From Bacteriovoracaceae bacterium (GTDB taxonomy: Bacteria; Bdellovibrionota; Bacteriovoracia; Bacteriovoracales; Bacteriovoracaceae), in the NCBI GenBank assembly GCA_023146355.1, contig JAGLCH010000335.1, positions 1 through 31,523 on the forward strand: a DNA stretch of 31,523 bases, read 5' to 3'. The position numbers were made by a program, and so were the translations under genes. Below, piece after piece: positions 1 to 8,093 of this stretch (within the stretch, counting starts at the first letter, position 1; every line of letters begins with the position of its first letter). The notes beneath the pieces are model-generated. The model saw nothing but the letters and a program-made list of their open reading frames with translations, ran no database searches and was not told the origin of the DNA.

Positions 1-297
1 TGAAAGAATGAAAGCAGACTGGTCATTATTACCATTTTGAATAAAGTTATTGAGATACCAGCGTGTACGGTAGGTTTCCCCTGTCTCATCTAGTACTTGG
101 ATCTGATAGGTTATGTCTGCATGGTCTGTATCCACCTTTTGGGACGATGTTGCAGGGAGGGGATTACTGATGGTGGGGAAGGTTTGTGATTTTTGGGTTG
201 CTGTATTCACCGGTCCTTGAACGCAGGACGTGAGCATTCCCAGTGTGGTGAGTATTAGAAACATCCAAAATGTGTTTGTGATTTTAGCTACTTTCAT
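1..297 (-). CDS. Putative lipoprotein, N-terminal part (runs off the window)
   Basis: An open frame of 99 codons runs from an ATG at 297 down to base 1 with no stop, so the gene continues outside the window. The N-terminus has a Lys near the start, a hydrophobic stretch (about residues 10-22) and a lipobox LTSC with the acylated Cys at residue 25. This indicates an inner- or outer-membrane lipoprotein. The next 30 residues are rich in Ser, Thr, Pro and Gln, as in a linker, and a more folded-looking part starts near residue 60. The ATG is preceded by AGGTAAGG. A 9-bp direct repeat (ATACCTTAC at 296-304 and 320-328) brackets the start region. I do not recognise the family; only the lipoprotein nature is supported. 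Confidence 0.7.
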   Translation of the reverse strand, partial: MKVAKITNTFWMFLILTTLGMLTSCVQGPVNTATQKSQTFPTISNPLPATSSQKVDTDHADITYQIQVLDETGETYRTRWYLNNFIQNGNNDQSAFILS

Positions 298-436
298 ACC
301 TTACCTATCGGCTAAGGGGATACCTTACTTGAGTCTTTTTCTCTCATAAACTTCTGTGCTAAGTTGTTGATATAACAATTCCTTTTCGGTAAGCTTGCAT
401 CATTAAATGACACTATTTACATACAGGCCTATAAAA

Positions 437-1459
437 ATGGAAAAGAAGAAAATCCGAGTACTGGTTTCCAATACCCACAACCCTTGGTTTAATCTGGCAA
501 CTGAAAATTATATATTTAAAGATATGGCGCCAGATACTGCGGTTCTCTTTTTATGGAGAAACTCAGAGACAGTGGTTATTGGCCGTTACCAAAATCCATG
601 GATTGAATGCAACACTGAAAAGATGGAACAGGCCAAAGTTAAACTGGCACGTCGCCAAAGTGGAGGGGGAGCGGTGTATCACGACCTTGGAAATACCAAC
701 TTCACTTTTTTAAATGGTAAAAAAGATTTTTCAAAAGAGCGAAACAATCAGATTATTTGTGGTGCTCTTAAAAAATTTGGAATTGAGAGTTATGCTTCAG
801 GGCGAAATGACCTTGTCGTGGATACTGAAGGTTCTTCACGAAAAATTTCAGGAAGTGCCTATAGAGAAAATAGTGATCGTTCTTTTCATCACGGAACCAT
901 GCTTATTGATGTTGATATGAGCAAGCTTGCAAATTACCTAAGTCCTTCAAAAAAGAAATTGGAATCTAAAGGTGTGAGCTCTGTTCGGTCCCGTGTTCTT
1001 AATATTTCTGAACTCAATTCCACAGTCGATCATAAAGGGTTTTCTGAGGCCATCATTCAATCTTTTTTTGATGCCTATGAAAATGAAGTGGAAGTAGAAG
1101 TTTTAGATGAAGCTACCTTAGAGAAAATCCCTGAGCTTAAAACCTATTATAATCAGCTCTCCAGTTGGGATTGGTGTTTTGGTAAGGCCCCAAAGTTTGA
1201 TCACTCAATTTGTGAGCGCTTGAGCTTTGGAACTGTAGAACTAATGTTCACTACGGAAAAGGGGAGAGTTATAAAGGTTGATGTGAATAGTGACTGCCTG
1301 GCGCCCCAGTTAATTGAAGCTTGGGTTTCTGCTCTTTGCTCTGTTCAATATTCTCCAGAGGGAATTGAGGCAGCATCAAAAGTGGTCATGAAGTCACTCA
1401 GTGGGTTTAAGGAAGAATCTTTAGAAGTTAAAGAATGGATATTATCAGAGATTGTCTAA
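437..1459 (+). CDS. lplA: Lipoate-protein ligase A
   Basis: Activates free lipoate with ATP to lipoyl-AMP and transfers it to the lipoyl-lysine of 2-oxoacid dehydrogenase E2 and glycine-cleavage H proteins in the cytoplasm. The protein closely follows E. coli LplA over its full length. It has NPWFNLATEN near the start, LFLWRNSETVVIGRYQNPW, the lipoate/ATP-binding RRQSGGGAVYHDLGN, GRNDLVV, and KISGSAYR with the catalytic-region Lys. It also has the smaller C-terminal accessory domain, so it is the two-domain form of normal size (340 aa). I chose the ATG at 437 because the family begins there. A longer frame opens at 407 but adds ten unrelated residues without a ribosome site. It stands alone and its end overlaps the convergent radical SAM gene by 15 bases. 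Confidence 0.93.
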   Translation: MEKKKIRVLVSNTHNPWFNLATENYIFKDMAPDTAVLFLWRNSETVVIGRYQNPWIECNTEKMEQAKVKLARRQSGGGAVYHDLGNTNFTFLNGKKDFSKERNNQIICGALKKFGIESYASGRNDLVVDTEGSSRKISGSAYRENSDRSFHHGTMLIDVDMSKLANYLSPSKKKLESKGVSSVRSRVLNISELNSTVDHKGFSEAIIQSFFDAYENEVEVEVLDEATLEKIPELKTYYNQLSSWDWCFGKAPKFDHSICERLSFGTVELMFTTEKGRVIKVDVNSDCLAPQLIEAWVSALCSVQYSPEGIEAASKVVMKSLSGFKEESLEVKEWILSEIV

Positions 1460-2704
1460 TGAATTAATCTTTTTACGGTAGTTTGAAATCATATCACTTT
1501 CAAATTCATCATTAGTTTTATAGCTTCGCCCAAATACCTGCTGCCACAGGCCTAGGTCCTCCATACACATATAGAAAAAGACTTTGTCTCGCCACTTTTC
1601 GGGAAATGAAGTGAAGAGGTGGGTAAAGAGCTCTCGCTTTATATCTAAAGGGTAGGATAGTTTTCCTGCGATCTCTTCCATAGGCATTTGGAGAATCTTG
1701 CTTTTCATCAATCGTTTTTTTAGTTTTTTTATGGCCGGTTTAATAAAAGTTAGGGTTCCAAGGGAGATCAGAGCAACTCTTTCGCTTTTGAATTCTGTAG
1801 CAATCCTATTTGTAATCTCACTGTACTCACTTTTCCAGCCCTCATAGTGAACTATGGGGTGAAAGTGAAACCCAACGAGTGCACCTTTGTCGTGGATCTT
1901 TTTTGCAGCTCCAAGTCTGTTTTCAAGGCCTGCTGCGAGATGTTCTTCATTTTCTACAATTGTTTGGGGATTGAGACTCCAAGTTGTTATTATATTTTTG
2001 GGGATCTCATTTTCTAGCAAATAACTTATATTATCTGATTTAGTTTTAAGCTCTAAAATGACATTGGGATTATTTCGGGCAAAATCGAAGAGGTCATCGA
2101 GTAGCCCTTTGGTATTCCCCCACATTAAAGAGTCTGAGGACTGGCCGGTCCCTATGTGATAATCTTTATTTGGATCTAGGTCTAGTTTTTGAAGCTTTTC
2201 ACTAAGTCCCGCATCAAAGTATACCTTGTCATCGTAATAAAACGATTGAATGGAGCAGTAGCTACAATCAAAGCCACAGTTTCTGACGGCATCAAGAGTT
2301 TTTAGATTACAGCACCTCGTTTTTTCTGAGGCAACAGGGCATTCACCTAAAATAGTATGCTCAGAATCTTTTTGAATTACATTAGTTGTGACTTTTCGTG
2401 GAATCTCGGGGCCGAAATTTGAGTAGCTTTTACTGCTCTTAATTAAATCAATCTTGCCTTGAAGAGATGATAGTCTGTTTTTATTTCTTTGTTGTCCCGA
2501 CCCCTTGACTTCATTATCGTCAGGCCATAACGATTCAATTTTTCTCTCTCCCCACATTGTGAGGTCTGTAGAAATATCTACTAGTCGCCTGATCTCTTGA
2601 AAGCTTAAGGATTCGCTATTTGATACTTTTTCAATAAACTCTTGTTCCGATGTCGGGAGTTTATTGAATGGGGTTCCTGCGATGGCAGATTGAAATTTAC
2701 TCAA
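1445..2704 (-). CDS. SPL-family radical SAM protein (spore photoproduct lyase-like)
   Basis: A 419-aa radical SAM enzyme. The cluster-binding motif is C143-x3-C147-x2-C150 within NCGFDCSYCSIQ, followed by SPL-type segments such as GTGQSSDSL and FHFHPIVHYEGW. SPL enzymes repair the thymine dimer of spore DNA with SAM and a [4Fe-4S] cluster, but homologues occur in non-sporulating bacteria where the substrate is unknown. The protein carries a roughly 100-residue N-terminal extension, three extra Cys before the motif (C122, C131, C132) and a C-terminal alpha-helical part. The start is TTG at 2704, one base after the stop of the upstream phosphatase gene; the next in-frame ATG would remove 49 residues. 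It is the last gene of the methyltransferase-phosphatase operon. A DNA photolesion or other radical repair role is possible but is inference. Confidence 0.75.
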   Translation of the reverse strand: MSKFQSAIAGTPFNKLPTSEQEFIEKVSNSESLSFQEIRRLVDISTDLTMWGERKIESLWPDDNEVKGSGQQRNKNRLSSLQGKIDLIKSSKSYSNFGPEIPRKVTTNVIQKDSEHTILGECPVASEKTRCCNLKTLDAVRNCGFDCSYCSIQSFYYDDKVYFDAGLSEKLQKLDLDPNKDYHIGTGQSSDSLMWGNTKGLLDDLFDFARNNPNVILELKTKSDNISYLLENEIPKNIITTWSLNPQTIVENEEHLAAGLENRLGAAKKIHDKGALVGFHFHPIVHYEGWKSEYSEITNRIATEFKSERVALISLGTLTFIKPAIKKLKKRLMKSKILQMPMEEIAGKLSYPLDIKRELFTHLFTSFPEKWRDKVFFYMCMEDLGLWQQVFGRSYKTNDEFESDMISNYRKKINSLDNL

Positions 2705-2705
2705 T

Positions 2706-3707
2706 TTATTTCCAGTAGTCCTGATAGGTCAGTATACCGTGGGCCATATTTATTTTGTAAACATAGACATTTTCGATCCCAAGCTCTTTCATAAAGCCTG
2801 ATACGAGAGCTAGATTTGTGACATCTGTGCTAGCGTACTCGCCTCCAATTTGCGAATCGGAGAGCAGCTTTTGAGTGTTGTAGTGTTTGAGGACTTGAGA
2901 TAACTGGTAGTGTTTTTCCTCCGGAGCGACATTTTTTAAAATACTGTAGTAGTGCAGTGATCCAATCCCTATCACTTTAGAGCGTTTGATTGCATCTTTA
3001 ACATCATTTGGAACGTGAATCTTAGCGTAATACTCTGCAAGATTTAATGCCTTTCTGGCGGCGTGTTTTCCAAGTGGATTTGGAGTCGGATTTGTTTTAT
3101 ATGACTTTCCTTTTATTCCTGAAGTAACCATATTTTTAAAGCTCACTGAAGCGAGTTTTCCTTCGTAGACCTTATAGTTTTGATCTTTCGTAAGATAGGT
3201 CATCTGCATTGAACCACCGCCAATATCCCATACTAAAAGGTCCTTGGAATTATCTGAAACTGCCTGTATGGCCCCGAGGTGCCCTAAGATTGCCTCTGTC
3301 TTTTGATCAATGATTTTAAAGGTAATCCCTAAAATTCTCTCGATTCGTTTGGCATAGATCTTACCATTTGTCGCTTTTCTAAAGGCCGATGTTGCCACGG
3401 CCACATATCGATTAGGAGTGAAGCTTGACGCCTCTTCCTTTAGTTTACTGAGTTCAGAAATTCCAAGGGATTGAATTTCTGAATCAAATTCACCATTTTG
3501 TGAATTATCAATTGCAACCTTAAAAGGTATTGGGACGGATTTTTCCAGTAGGATTTTTCCTTTCTTGTTCAGGCAGGTGTTGACCTTGGCAACTAACATT
3601 TTCGTAGTTGCTGATCCAATATCAAATGATGCGCGAATTTCTTCACACCCATTGCTGAGGGCGAATGAAGACCAAAGGAGAGTTACAACTAAAATAAATG
3701 ATTTCAT
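2706..3707 (-). CDS. Exported Ppx/GppA-family phosphatase
   Basis: Member of the ASKHA-fold exopolyphosphatase / pppGpp phosphohydrolase family (333 aa, about the length of the two-domain core). It shows the first phosphate loop DIGSATTKM (29-37), the ATSAFRKATNG segment (105-115), the expected catalytic Glu at E138 in KTEAILGHLG, and the second loop DIGGGSMQM (161-169). Unlike the usual cytoplasmic enzymes it starts with a clear signal peptide: MK, a hydrophobic core LVVTLLW and a likely cleavage site near ALS-NG. It is therefore predicted to act in the periplasm. A Cys at position 21 leaves a lipoprotein possible, but the box (SNGC) is poor. The start has AGAGGT just upstream. It overlaps the methyltransferase stop by four bases (ATGA) and is followed after one base by the SPL-like gene. 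Substrate unknown. Confidence 0.8.
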   Translation of the reverse strand: MKSFILVVTLLWSSFALSNGCEEIRASFDIGSATTKMLVAKVNTCLNKKGKILLEKSVPIPFKVAIDNSQNGEFDSEIQSLGISELSKLKEEASSFTPNRYVAVATSAFRKATNGKIYAKRIERILGITFKIIDQKTEAILGHLGAIQAVSDNSKDLLVWDIGGGSMQMTYLTKDQNYKVYEGKLASVSFKNMVTSGIKGKSYKTNPTPNPLGKHAARKALNLAEYYAKIHVPNDVKDAIKRSKVIGIGSLHYYSILKNVAPEEKHYQLSQVLKHYNTQKLLSDSQIGGEYASTDVTNLALVSGFMKELGIENVYVYKINMAHGILTYQDYWK

Positions 3708-4834
3708 TTTACCTCTTTTTTCTTGTAAACAAATGCTTTTTCTCGAATTGTATTGATCGATTTCTTTTGAATTCTTTTCTTTTTATCTGAAGTGTCCTCA
3801 TTTTCAAGGTGCGCTTTGCACATCTTCGAAATGGTCTGACCGATGGCCTTGCCTAAGAGGGGAGGAACAGCGTTACCAATTTGACGCCATTGAGCTGAAA
3901 TTGGTCCCATAAAAACAAAGTCATTTGGGAAACTTTGCATTTTCGCTGCTTCTCTTTGAGTCAGATAACGATGTTCTGTTGGATGAAAATAGCTATAACG
4001 GTGAGTCATAATTGTTGGAGATGGAAGCCCACGGTCAAGCCTTTGGTACTTGGTTTGCCGAAATCTTCCCTCTAGGATTTCATCCCAGTTAACATCAAAT
4101 CTGAGTCTCTTTGGAAGATAGGCCTCTTCGTCTTTTTGATAGCGAATTCCTTTACCTTCGGGAATATGTTTAAGACGATCAAGGTCAATTTTTGAGCGAA
4201 CTTGGGCCAAGGACTCATCGTGATTGTGAATCTCACCTTTTTTCGTTTTAAGGTCAGTGATTACATCACCAACGGTCACAATCTTTTTCCGTTTATTTGG
4301 GAAGTTTATCTCAGTATTTAGCTTAGTTCCAAGAATTATGGTTCTTCTTCTTTTTTCGGGTACGCCGTACTCCTCAGATGACATCACCTGAACGTCCAAA
4401 TGAAAGCCTAGTTTCTCAAACTGTTTGAAGATATCGCTGAGAGTCGCTTCATTTTTCTTGGCCAAAATACCTGTGACATTTTCAATTACAACAAAGTTGG
4501 GAGAGGTATTTCGAACAATTCTGACAAACTCTCTAAAGAGAGTGTTTCTGATATCGTTGGGGTCACCTTTTCCAGCGGTGGAGAAACCTTGGCAGGGTGG
4601 CCCGCCAATAACAGCATCAACCTTTTTCCCATTTAAAAGTTCTTTGAGCCTCTTTGGTGTGAGTTCTCTAATGTCACCACAATGAACTTCAGCATGCTTG
4701 TGATTGTGGGCAAAAGTACTTGCCGCATGCTTGTCAATCTCAACTCCGAGTACACATTTGTGTCCCGCAAGCTCCATCCCGCAAGAGAGTCCCCCTGCGC
4801 CTGAGAAGACGTCTATAAAATTGATTTTACTCAT
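3704..4834 (-). CDS. C5-cytosine DNA methyltransferase
   Basis: Transfers a methyl group from SAM to C5 of cytosine in a specific DNA sequence. All main family motifs are visible: I (DVFSGAGGLS, SAM binding), IV with the catalytic Cys C81 in GGPPCQGFS, VI (ENV, 118-120), VIII (PEKRRRTIILG), a target-recognition region between about residues 190 and 290, IX (RYLTQREAAKMQSFP) and X (QIGNAVPP). At 376 aa it is normal for Dcm-like monomeric enzymes. A Lys-rich tail of about 35 residues follows motif X. No restriction endonuclease or Vsr gene is adjacent, so it appears to be an orphan methylase acting in protection or epigenetic regulation. It is first in a three-gene operon with overlapping ends, and a strong promoter lies at 4872-4900. 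The recognition sequence cannot be read from the protein. Confidence 0.93.
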   Translation of the reverse strand: MSKINFIDVFSGAGGLSCGMELAGHKCVLGVEIDKHAASTFAHNHKHAEVHCGDIRELTPKRLKELLNGKKVDAVIGGPPCQGFSTAGKGDPNDIRNTLFREFVRIVRNTSPNFVVIENVTGILAKKNEATLSDIFKQFEKLGFHLDVQVMSSEEYGVPEKRRRTIILGTKLNTEINFPNKRKKIVTVGDVITDLKTKKGEIHNHDESLAQVRSKIDLDRLKHIPEGKGIRYQKDEEAYLPKRLRFDVNWDEILEGRFRQTKYQRLDRGLPSPTIMTHRYSYFHPTEHRYLTQREAAKMQSFPNDFVFMGPISAQWRQIGNAVPPLLGKAIGQTISKMCKAHLENEDTSDKKKRIQKKSINTIREKAFVYKKKEVK

Positions 4835-4871
4835 TATTTGTGCCGTTATTTTTTAATAATATAGGTACGCC

Positions 4872-4900
4872 ATTAGATGGTAATGAGGGGGGAATGTCAA
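4872..4900 (-). promoter_or_regulatory. Sigma70-type promoter of the methyltransferase operon
   Basis: Read on the minus strand: a perfect -35 TTGACA (4900-4895), a 17-base spacer and -10 TCTAAT (4877-4872; five of six matches). It lies between the end of the ABC-like gene and the methyltransferase ATG at 4834, giving a leader of roughly 30 bases. Confidence 0.75.
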
Positions 4901-4905
4901 CAAGA

Positions 4906-5571
4906 TTAAGCTGATAGCTTGCTTGGAAGTGGTTCATCCTCACTGTCCAACTTGCTATTAAAATCAACAAAACTGATGTTATCTTTGACGATAGTAGAGA
5001 AGCTGTAACTTAAATCTTCCTCTCTTGTTATCACTTTATTAGCATGGCGGAACCAGAAGTCATTGTCTGACGACTTAATGAACAGGGTGCAATCATACTT
5101 GCTACAATGCTCAACAATGGCATTTGAAACGAGTTTAACAAGAGATCTTGTGAGGTTGCTTTCAATATCCTCAAAAAATAAGAACTTGCTAGGCTTTATG
5201 AGTGCCTTGATTATTCCCGCAAGTTTGCGCTGGGATGGAGATGCCTTGCCTGGATAGAGGTCAATCATCTCAATGCTTTCTAGTAATTGTGATAAGTTCG
5301 GGCGATTGTCGCTCTTAAGTTTTAGCACTAATTGTTCAAATGGATTCTTTCGATCAAGAGAATTATGATAAATTATCTCGATATTTTCTTTGATGGTGAG
5401 GTCTTCAATCATTTGAGACTCGGCACCCACATATGAAAAATCAAACGGTGGCTTCACTCGTAAGTATTTTAATAAATTAATATATTCATTGAGGCGACAA
5501 AAGTTTCCACCACCTTTTGCAGGTGGGATAAGAACAATGTCTCCCTCTTTGATATTCAGATCCTTTCTCAT
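4906..5571 (-). CDS. Degenerate ABC-type ATPase-like protein
   Basis: The 221-aa sequence follows the order of an ABC nucleotide-binding domain, but the catalytic positions are changed. The Walker A region (about 17-24, PAKGGGNF) has Asn and Phe where Lys and Ser/Thr are expected. The Q-loop is kept (YVGAESQ, 47-53) and is followed by the usual DLTIKENI. The signature is ASPSQ (110-114) in place of LSGGQ. Walker B reads FLFFED (130-135), with the Asp-Glu pair swapped to Glu-Asp. The H-loop His is absent (FIKSSDND, 164-171). It is probably unable to hydrolyse ATP normally and may be structural or regulatory. No permease or substrate-binding gene is next to it. An MlaF- or LolD-like ancestor is possible; the exact origin is not resolved. 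Confidence 0.6.
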   Translation of the reverse strand: MRKDLNIKEGDIVLIPPAKGGGNFCRLNEYINLLKYLRVKPPFDFSYVGAESQMIEDLTIKENIEIIYHNSLDRKNPFEQLVLKLKSDNRPNLSQLLESIEMIDLYPGKASPSQRKLAGIIKALIKPSKFLFFEDIESNLTRSLVKLVSNAIVEHCSKYDCTLFIKSSDNDFWFRHANKVITREEDLSYSFSTIVKDNISFVDFNSKLDSEDEPLPSKLSA

Positions 5572-5700
5572 ACATACCTAATCGGTACTCTATTGCGAGG
5601 ACTTGAGTGTTTTTGTCAGGACTAAGGCAAAAGCGCCCCTATTCAACCACTTGCACATCCGATGTAAAATAATAATTAGTAAAAATATCAAGGAAGTTGA

Positions 5701-6939
5701 ATGTACAGCACTAAGCCAAATGGCAAAACAGTACTCGTTGGAATGACTGGTCGAACAGACTCTACCGTTGCCGCATACCTCCTTCGCAAACAAGGCTATT
5801 CTCCCATTGGTGTCGGTATTGTCTTCTATGATTCTAACGATATAAAAAAGTACGATGATGACTTCTTTTCGAGTTACCATCTTGAAGATTTAAATAGTGT
5901 AAAGCAGGTATGTGAGGGGCTTGAGATCCCTTTTTATGCCGTCAATGCTGCTGATGTTTTCAAGGCAATGGTTCTCGACAAGGCCGTTGCTGCTCGCCTC
6001 GGCGGTGAGCACTTTAATATTCAAAATACAGTAACCTCTATCATCGTAAATGTTCTCATTGATAAAATGAAATCTCTAAATGCAGACTGTATAGCCACAG
6101 GGCACTATGCCCGTATTCAATTTAATCGAAAAACAAATGAGTACACACTTATTTCTGCAAATGAACCTATTGCTGATCAGTCTTATGCAATGGCATCTCT
6201 AGATCAAAAGGCATTATCTCGTATCATCCTTCCTCTTTCTGATATTCGCCTCAAAGAAGTTGAGAAAATTAGTGAGACCATGGGTGTCGAAGTTTGTGAA
6301 AACAATCGAGATATCAAGCGTACAGAGAGTTTCTTTTTTTCCAAAAGCTTTGTTCAATATGTAGAGAATAATTCACCTCCCAGTTTGAGGATGAAGGGAC
6401 CCATAATTGATGTGGAGTTAGATTCTTTTTGTGCTGATCACTCTGGAGTTCATCGCCATTATATTGGCGAACGAGAGATAAAGGCAGAGTTTACAACCCT
6501 CGAGTCTCGATTTATGGTTGCGGCCGTTCATTCGCAAAGACAAGTGGTTTATGTTGCGCCTCGAGGCAACTATGTCGTAAAGCAGTGTGCACTCAAAGAT
6601 GTAGTCGTTAATAAAAAACAAGATGTAAGTATTCCCTTAACTGCTTTTATTCAGTTTGGTGTCTCCTCTGCGAAGCTCCCATGTACCGTTTATTTTAAGT
6701 GTAATAGTTCGATTTTAATTGAACTCGACGGAGGATCAGATGAAATTGTGGCCCCCGGTTCATTTGCTGTTATATATTCGAAAGAGGGAAGTGGCGCAAA
6801 AATAATTGGTGGTGGAACTGTTAGCAAAAGTGGTGATCTTCCACTTTTAAACCGTGTTGCTGATGCAGAAGAAAAAGATGAGTTAATGGACGAGGCAAGT
6901 GACAAAAAGAAAGTTGAAGCAAAGTTTATTAATTTTTAG
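5701..6939 (+). CDS. MnmA-like protein lacking catalytic residues (putative pseudoenzyme)
   Basis: A 412-aa protein built like the tRNA-uridine 2-thiolase MnmA. It shares the N-terminal PP-loop fold, IATGHYAR (131-138), the DQSYAMA segment (159-165) and a C-terminal barrel-like part. The active-site features are lost: the PP-loop SGGVDS is TGRTDS (16-21). The segment where MnmA has NPDVLCN is FNIQNTV, without Cys. The segment where MnmA has STGICF is RTESFFF, again without Cys. The usual Cys pair for thiocarboxylate transfer and persulfide formation is thus missing. The C-terminus adds a charged tail. The start is supported by AAGGAAG seven bases before the ATG. The genuine mnmA lies two genes downstream in the same orientation, so this looks like a diverged duplicate kept for another role, perhaps tRNA binding or control of MnmA. 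That role is inference. Confidence 0.75.
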   Translation: MYSTKPNGKTVLVGMTGRTDSTVAAYLLRKQGYSPIGVGIVFYDSNDIKKYDDDFFSSYHLEDLNSVKQVCEGLEIPFYAVNAADVFKAMVLDKAVAARLGGEHFNIQNTVTSIIVNVLIDKMKSLNADCIATGHYARIQFNRKTNEYTLISANEPIADQSYAMASLDQKALSRIILPLSDIRLKEVEKISETMGVEVCENNRDIKRTESFFFSKSFVQYVENNSPPSLRMKGPIIDVELDSFCADHSGVHRHYIGEREIKAEFTTLESRFMVAAVHSQRQVVYVAPRGNYVVKQCALKDVVVNKKQDVSIPLTAFIQFGVSSAKLPCTVYFKCNSSILIELDGGSDEIVAPGSFAVIYSKEGSGAKIIGGGTVSKSGDLPLLNRVADAEEKDELMDEASDKKKVEAKFINF

Positions 6940-6948
6940 TGGTGATTT

Positions 6949-8079
6949 ATGAAAAATATTACTTTAGTTCTAGCACTTATTTTTTCTCTCTCTGTTTCTG
7001 CCTATACTGTGGCAGGAAAAAAGTCTAGGCCATCAAAGGTTAGAGACATTAAGAGTTTAATCTCTAAGTACCGTAAGAGTGATCTTGAATCTATCCTACG
7101 AAAATTCATAAAGGTTTCATCTCCATCTCGTTTCGTGGGATCAAGTGGCCACCGCAATGGCGCAAAGTTTATTATTGATCAAATTAAGAGTGGTCAAAAA
7201 GATAATAACGAGCTTTTGATTGTAGATGATTTCGTTCCACCTTTTAAAGAGGTTATTGATCGGTTTCAGGCCAAATTCGTTACTATGACCGAATCTTCAT
7301 CTCCAGCAAATAATCCAAACTATAAACTTTGGAACAACTATACAAACTCTATGATTGCAGCTCTTAGTAGCGTTCGAAGTGTAGGGGGGAAGAATATTGT
7401 GTGGGAGAAGAAAGGCTCGGTGTACCCGAATGAGGTTTTAGTCCTTGGCGCCCACTATGACACTATTTCTATTGATAAAGAAACTTTAATGGTTAGCAGT
7501 TTTGCCCAGATGCCTGGCGCGGACAACAATGGCTCCGGAGTAACTGCCCTTTTGGCGATGATTGAAGTTCTTCAGAATTTAGAGATTAAGAGAACGGTAC
7601 GAGTCGTCTTCTTTGACTTTGAGGAAATGGGCCATATTGGCAGCCAGGTATATGCAAAAAAGCACCTTTCGGTGAAAGATGGGAAGAAGTACGCAGGGTT
7701 TATAAATCCCATTATGATTGGATCTGATGGTGTCTTTCGGGATAAAACTAAGAAAAAGGGCAATATGAAGCTCTATGGTAGAAAAAAGAACTCTTCCGAC
7801 AAGTCTCTTGCAAATACTATCCAAAAGATTGGAAGCAAAGTGAGTACGGGAGTAAAATTTAAGTATTTGGACAACAGTTTTGAACGATCTAGCGTTATTA
7901 GCTTCTGGAAATACGATATTCCGACTCTAGTTGTATCCCATGATTACGAAAATGATCCAAACGATGTCCGACAACACACTCCCGATGATTTTGTTGAAAC
8001 CTTAAACTTGAAAACCTTCTATAATTCGTTTAAGTACTTAACTGGTTCTGTTATTGGGTGGGCCAATGGTATTAAATAG
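6949..8079 (+). CDS. Exported M28-family metallopeptidase
   Basis: Predicted secreted or periplasmic zinc aminopeptidase (376 aa). The signal peptide spans about residues 1-18 (MKNITLVLALIFSLSVSA). M28 features are GAHYDT (first zinc His), GADNNGSG (bridging Asp), FDFEEMGHIGS (catalytic Glu and zinc Glu) and a late HTPDD (zinc His). The expected N-x-D-M-x-G segment reads INPIMIG, so the Asp that normally binds a zinc seems replaced by Ile. The enzyme may be altered, or a nearby Asp (IGSD) may substitute. Between the signal peptide and the catalytic core there are about 140 residues with no recognised domain. It begins nine bases after the MnmA-like gene with GGTGA before the ATG, and mnmA follows after 14 bases. 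Cleavage of peptides for nutrition is the family expectation. Confidence 0.8.
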   Translation: MKNITLVLALIFSLSVSAYTVAGKKSRPSKVRDIKSLISKYRKSDLESILRKFIKVSSPSRFVGSSGHRNGAKFIIDQIKSGQKDNNELLIVDDFVPPFKEVIDRFQAKFVTMTESSSPANNPNYKLWNNYTNSMIAALSSVRSVGGKNIVWEKKGSVYPNEVLVLGAHYDTISIDKETLMVSSFAQMPGADNNGSGVTALLAMIEVLQNLEIKRTVRVVFFDFEEMGHIGSQVYAKKHLSVKDGKKYAGFINPIMIGSDGVFRDKTKKKGNMKLYGRKKNSSDKSLANTIQKIGSKVSTGVKFKYLDNSFERSSVISFWKYDIPTLVVSHDYENDPNDVRQHTPDDFVETLNLKTFYNSFKYLTGSVIGWANGIK

Positions 8080-8093
8080 TTTTTGGGGAGTCT

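Noticed and set aside
303..310. GCCGATAG on the minus strand as a FliA-type box for the lipoprotein gene
   Set aside because: It ends only a few bases before the start codon at 297, too close to serve as the -10 of that gene, and it is not an exact match.
1445..2704. Naming the radical SAM protein as an active spore photoproduct lyase
   Set aside because: Nothing in the window suggests sporulation; the family has homologues of unknown substrate, so only the family is called.
5590..5880. A 96-codon open frame on the minus strand
   Set aside because: It overlaps the start of the MnmA-like gene and the divergent gap; it looks like a shadow of that gene.
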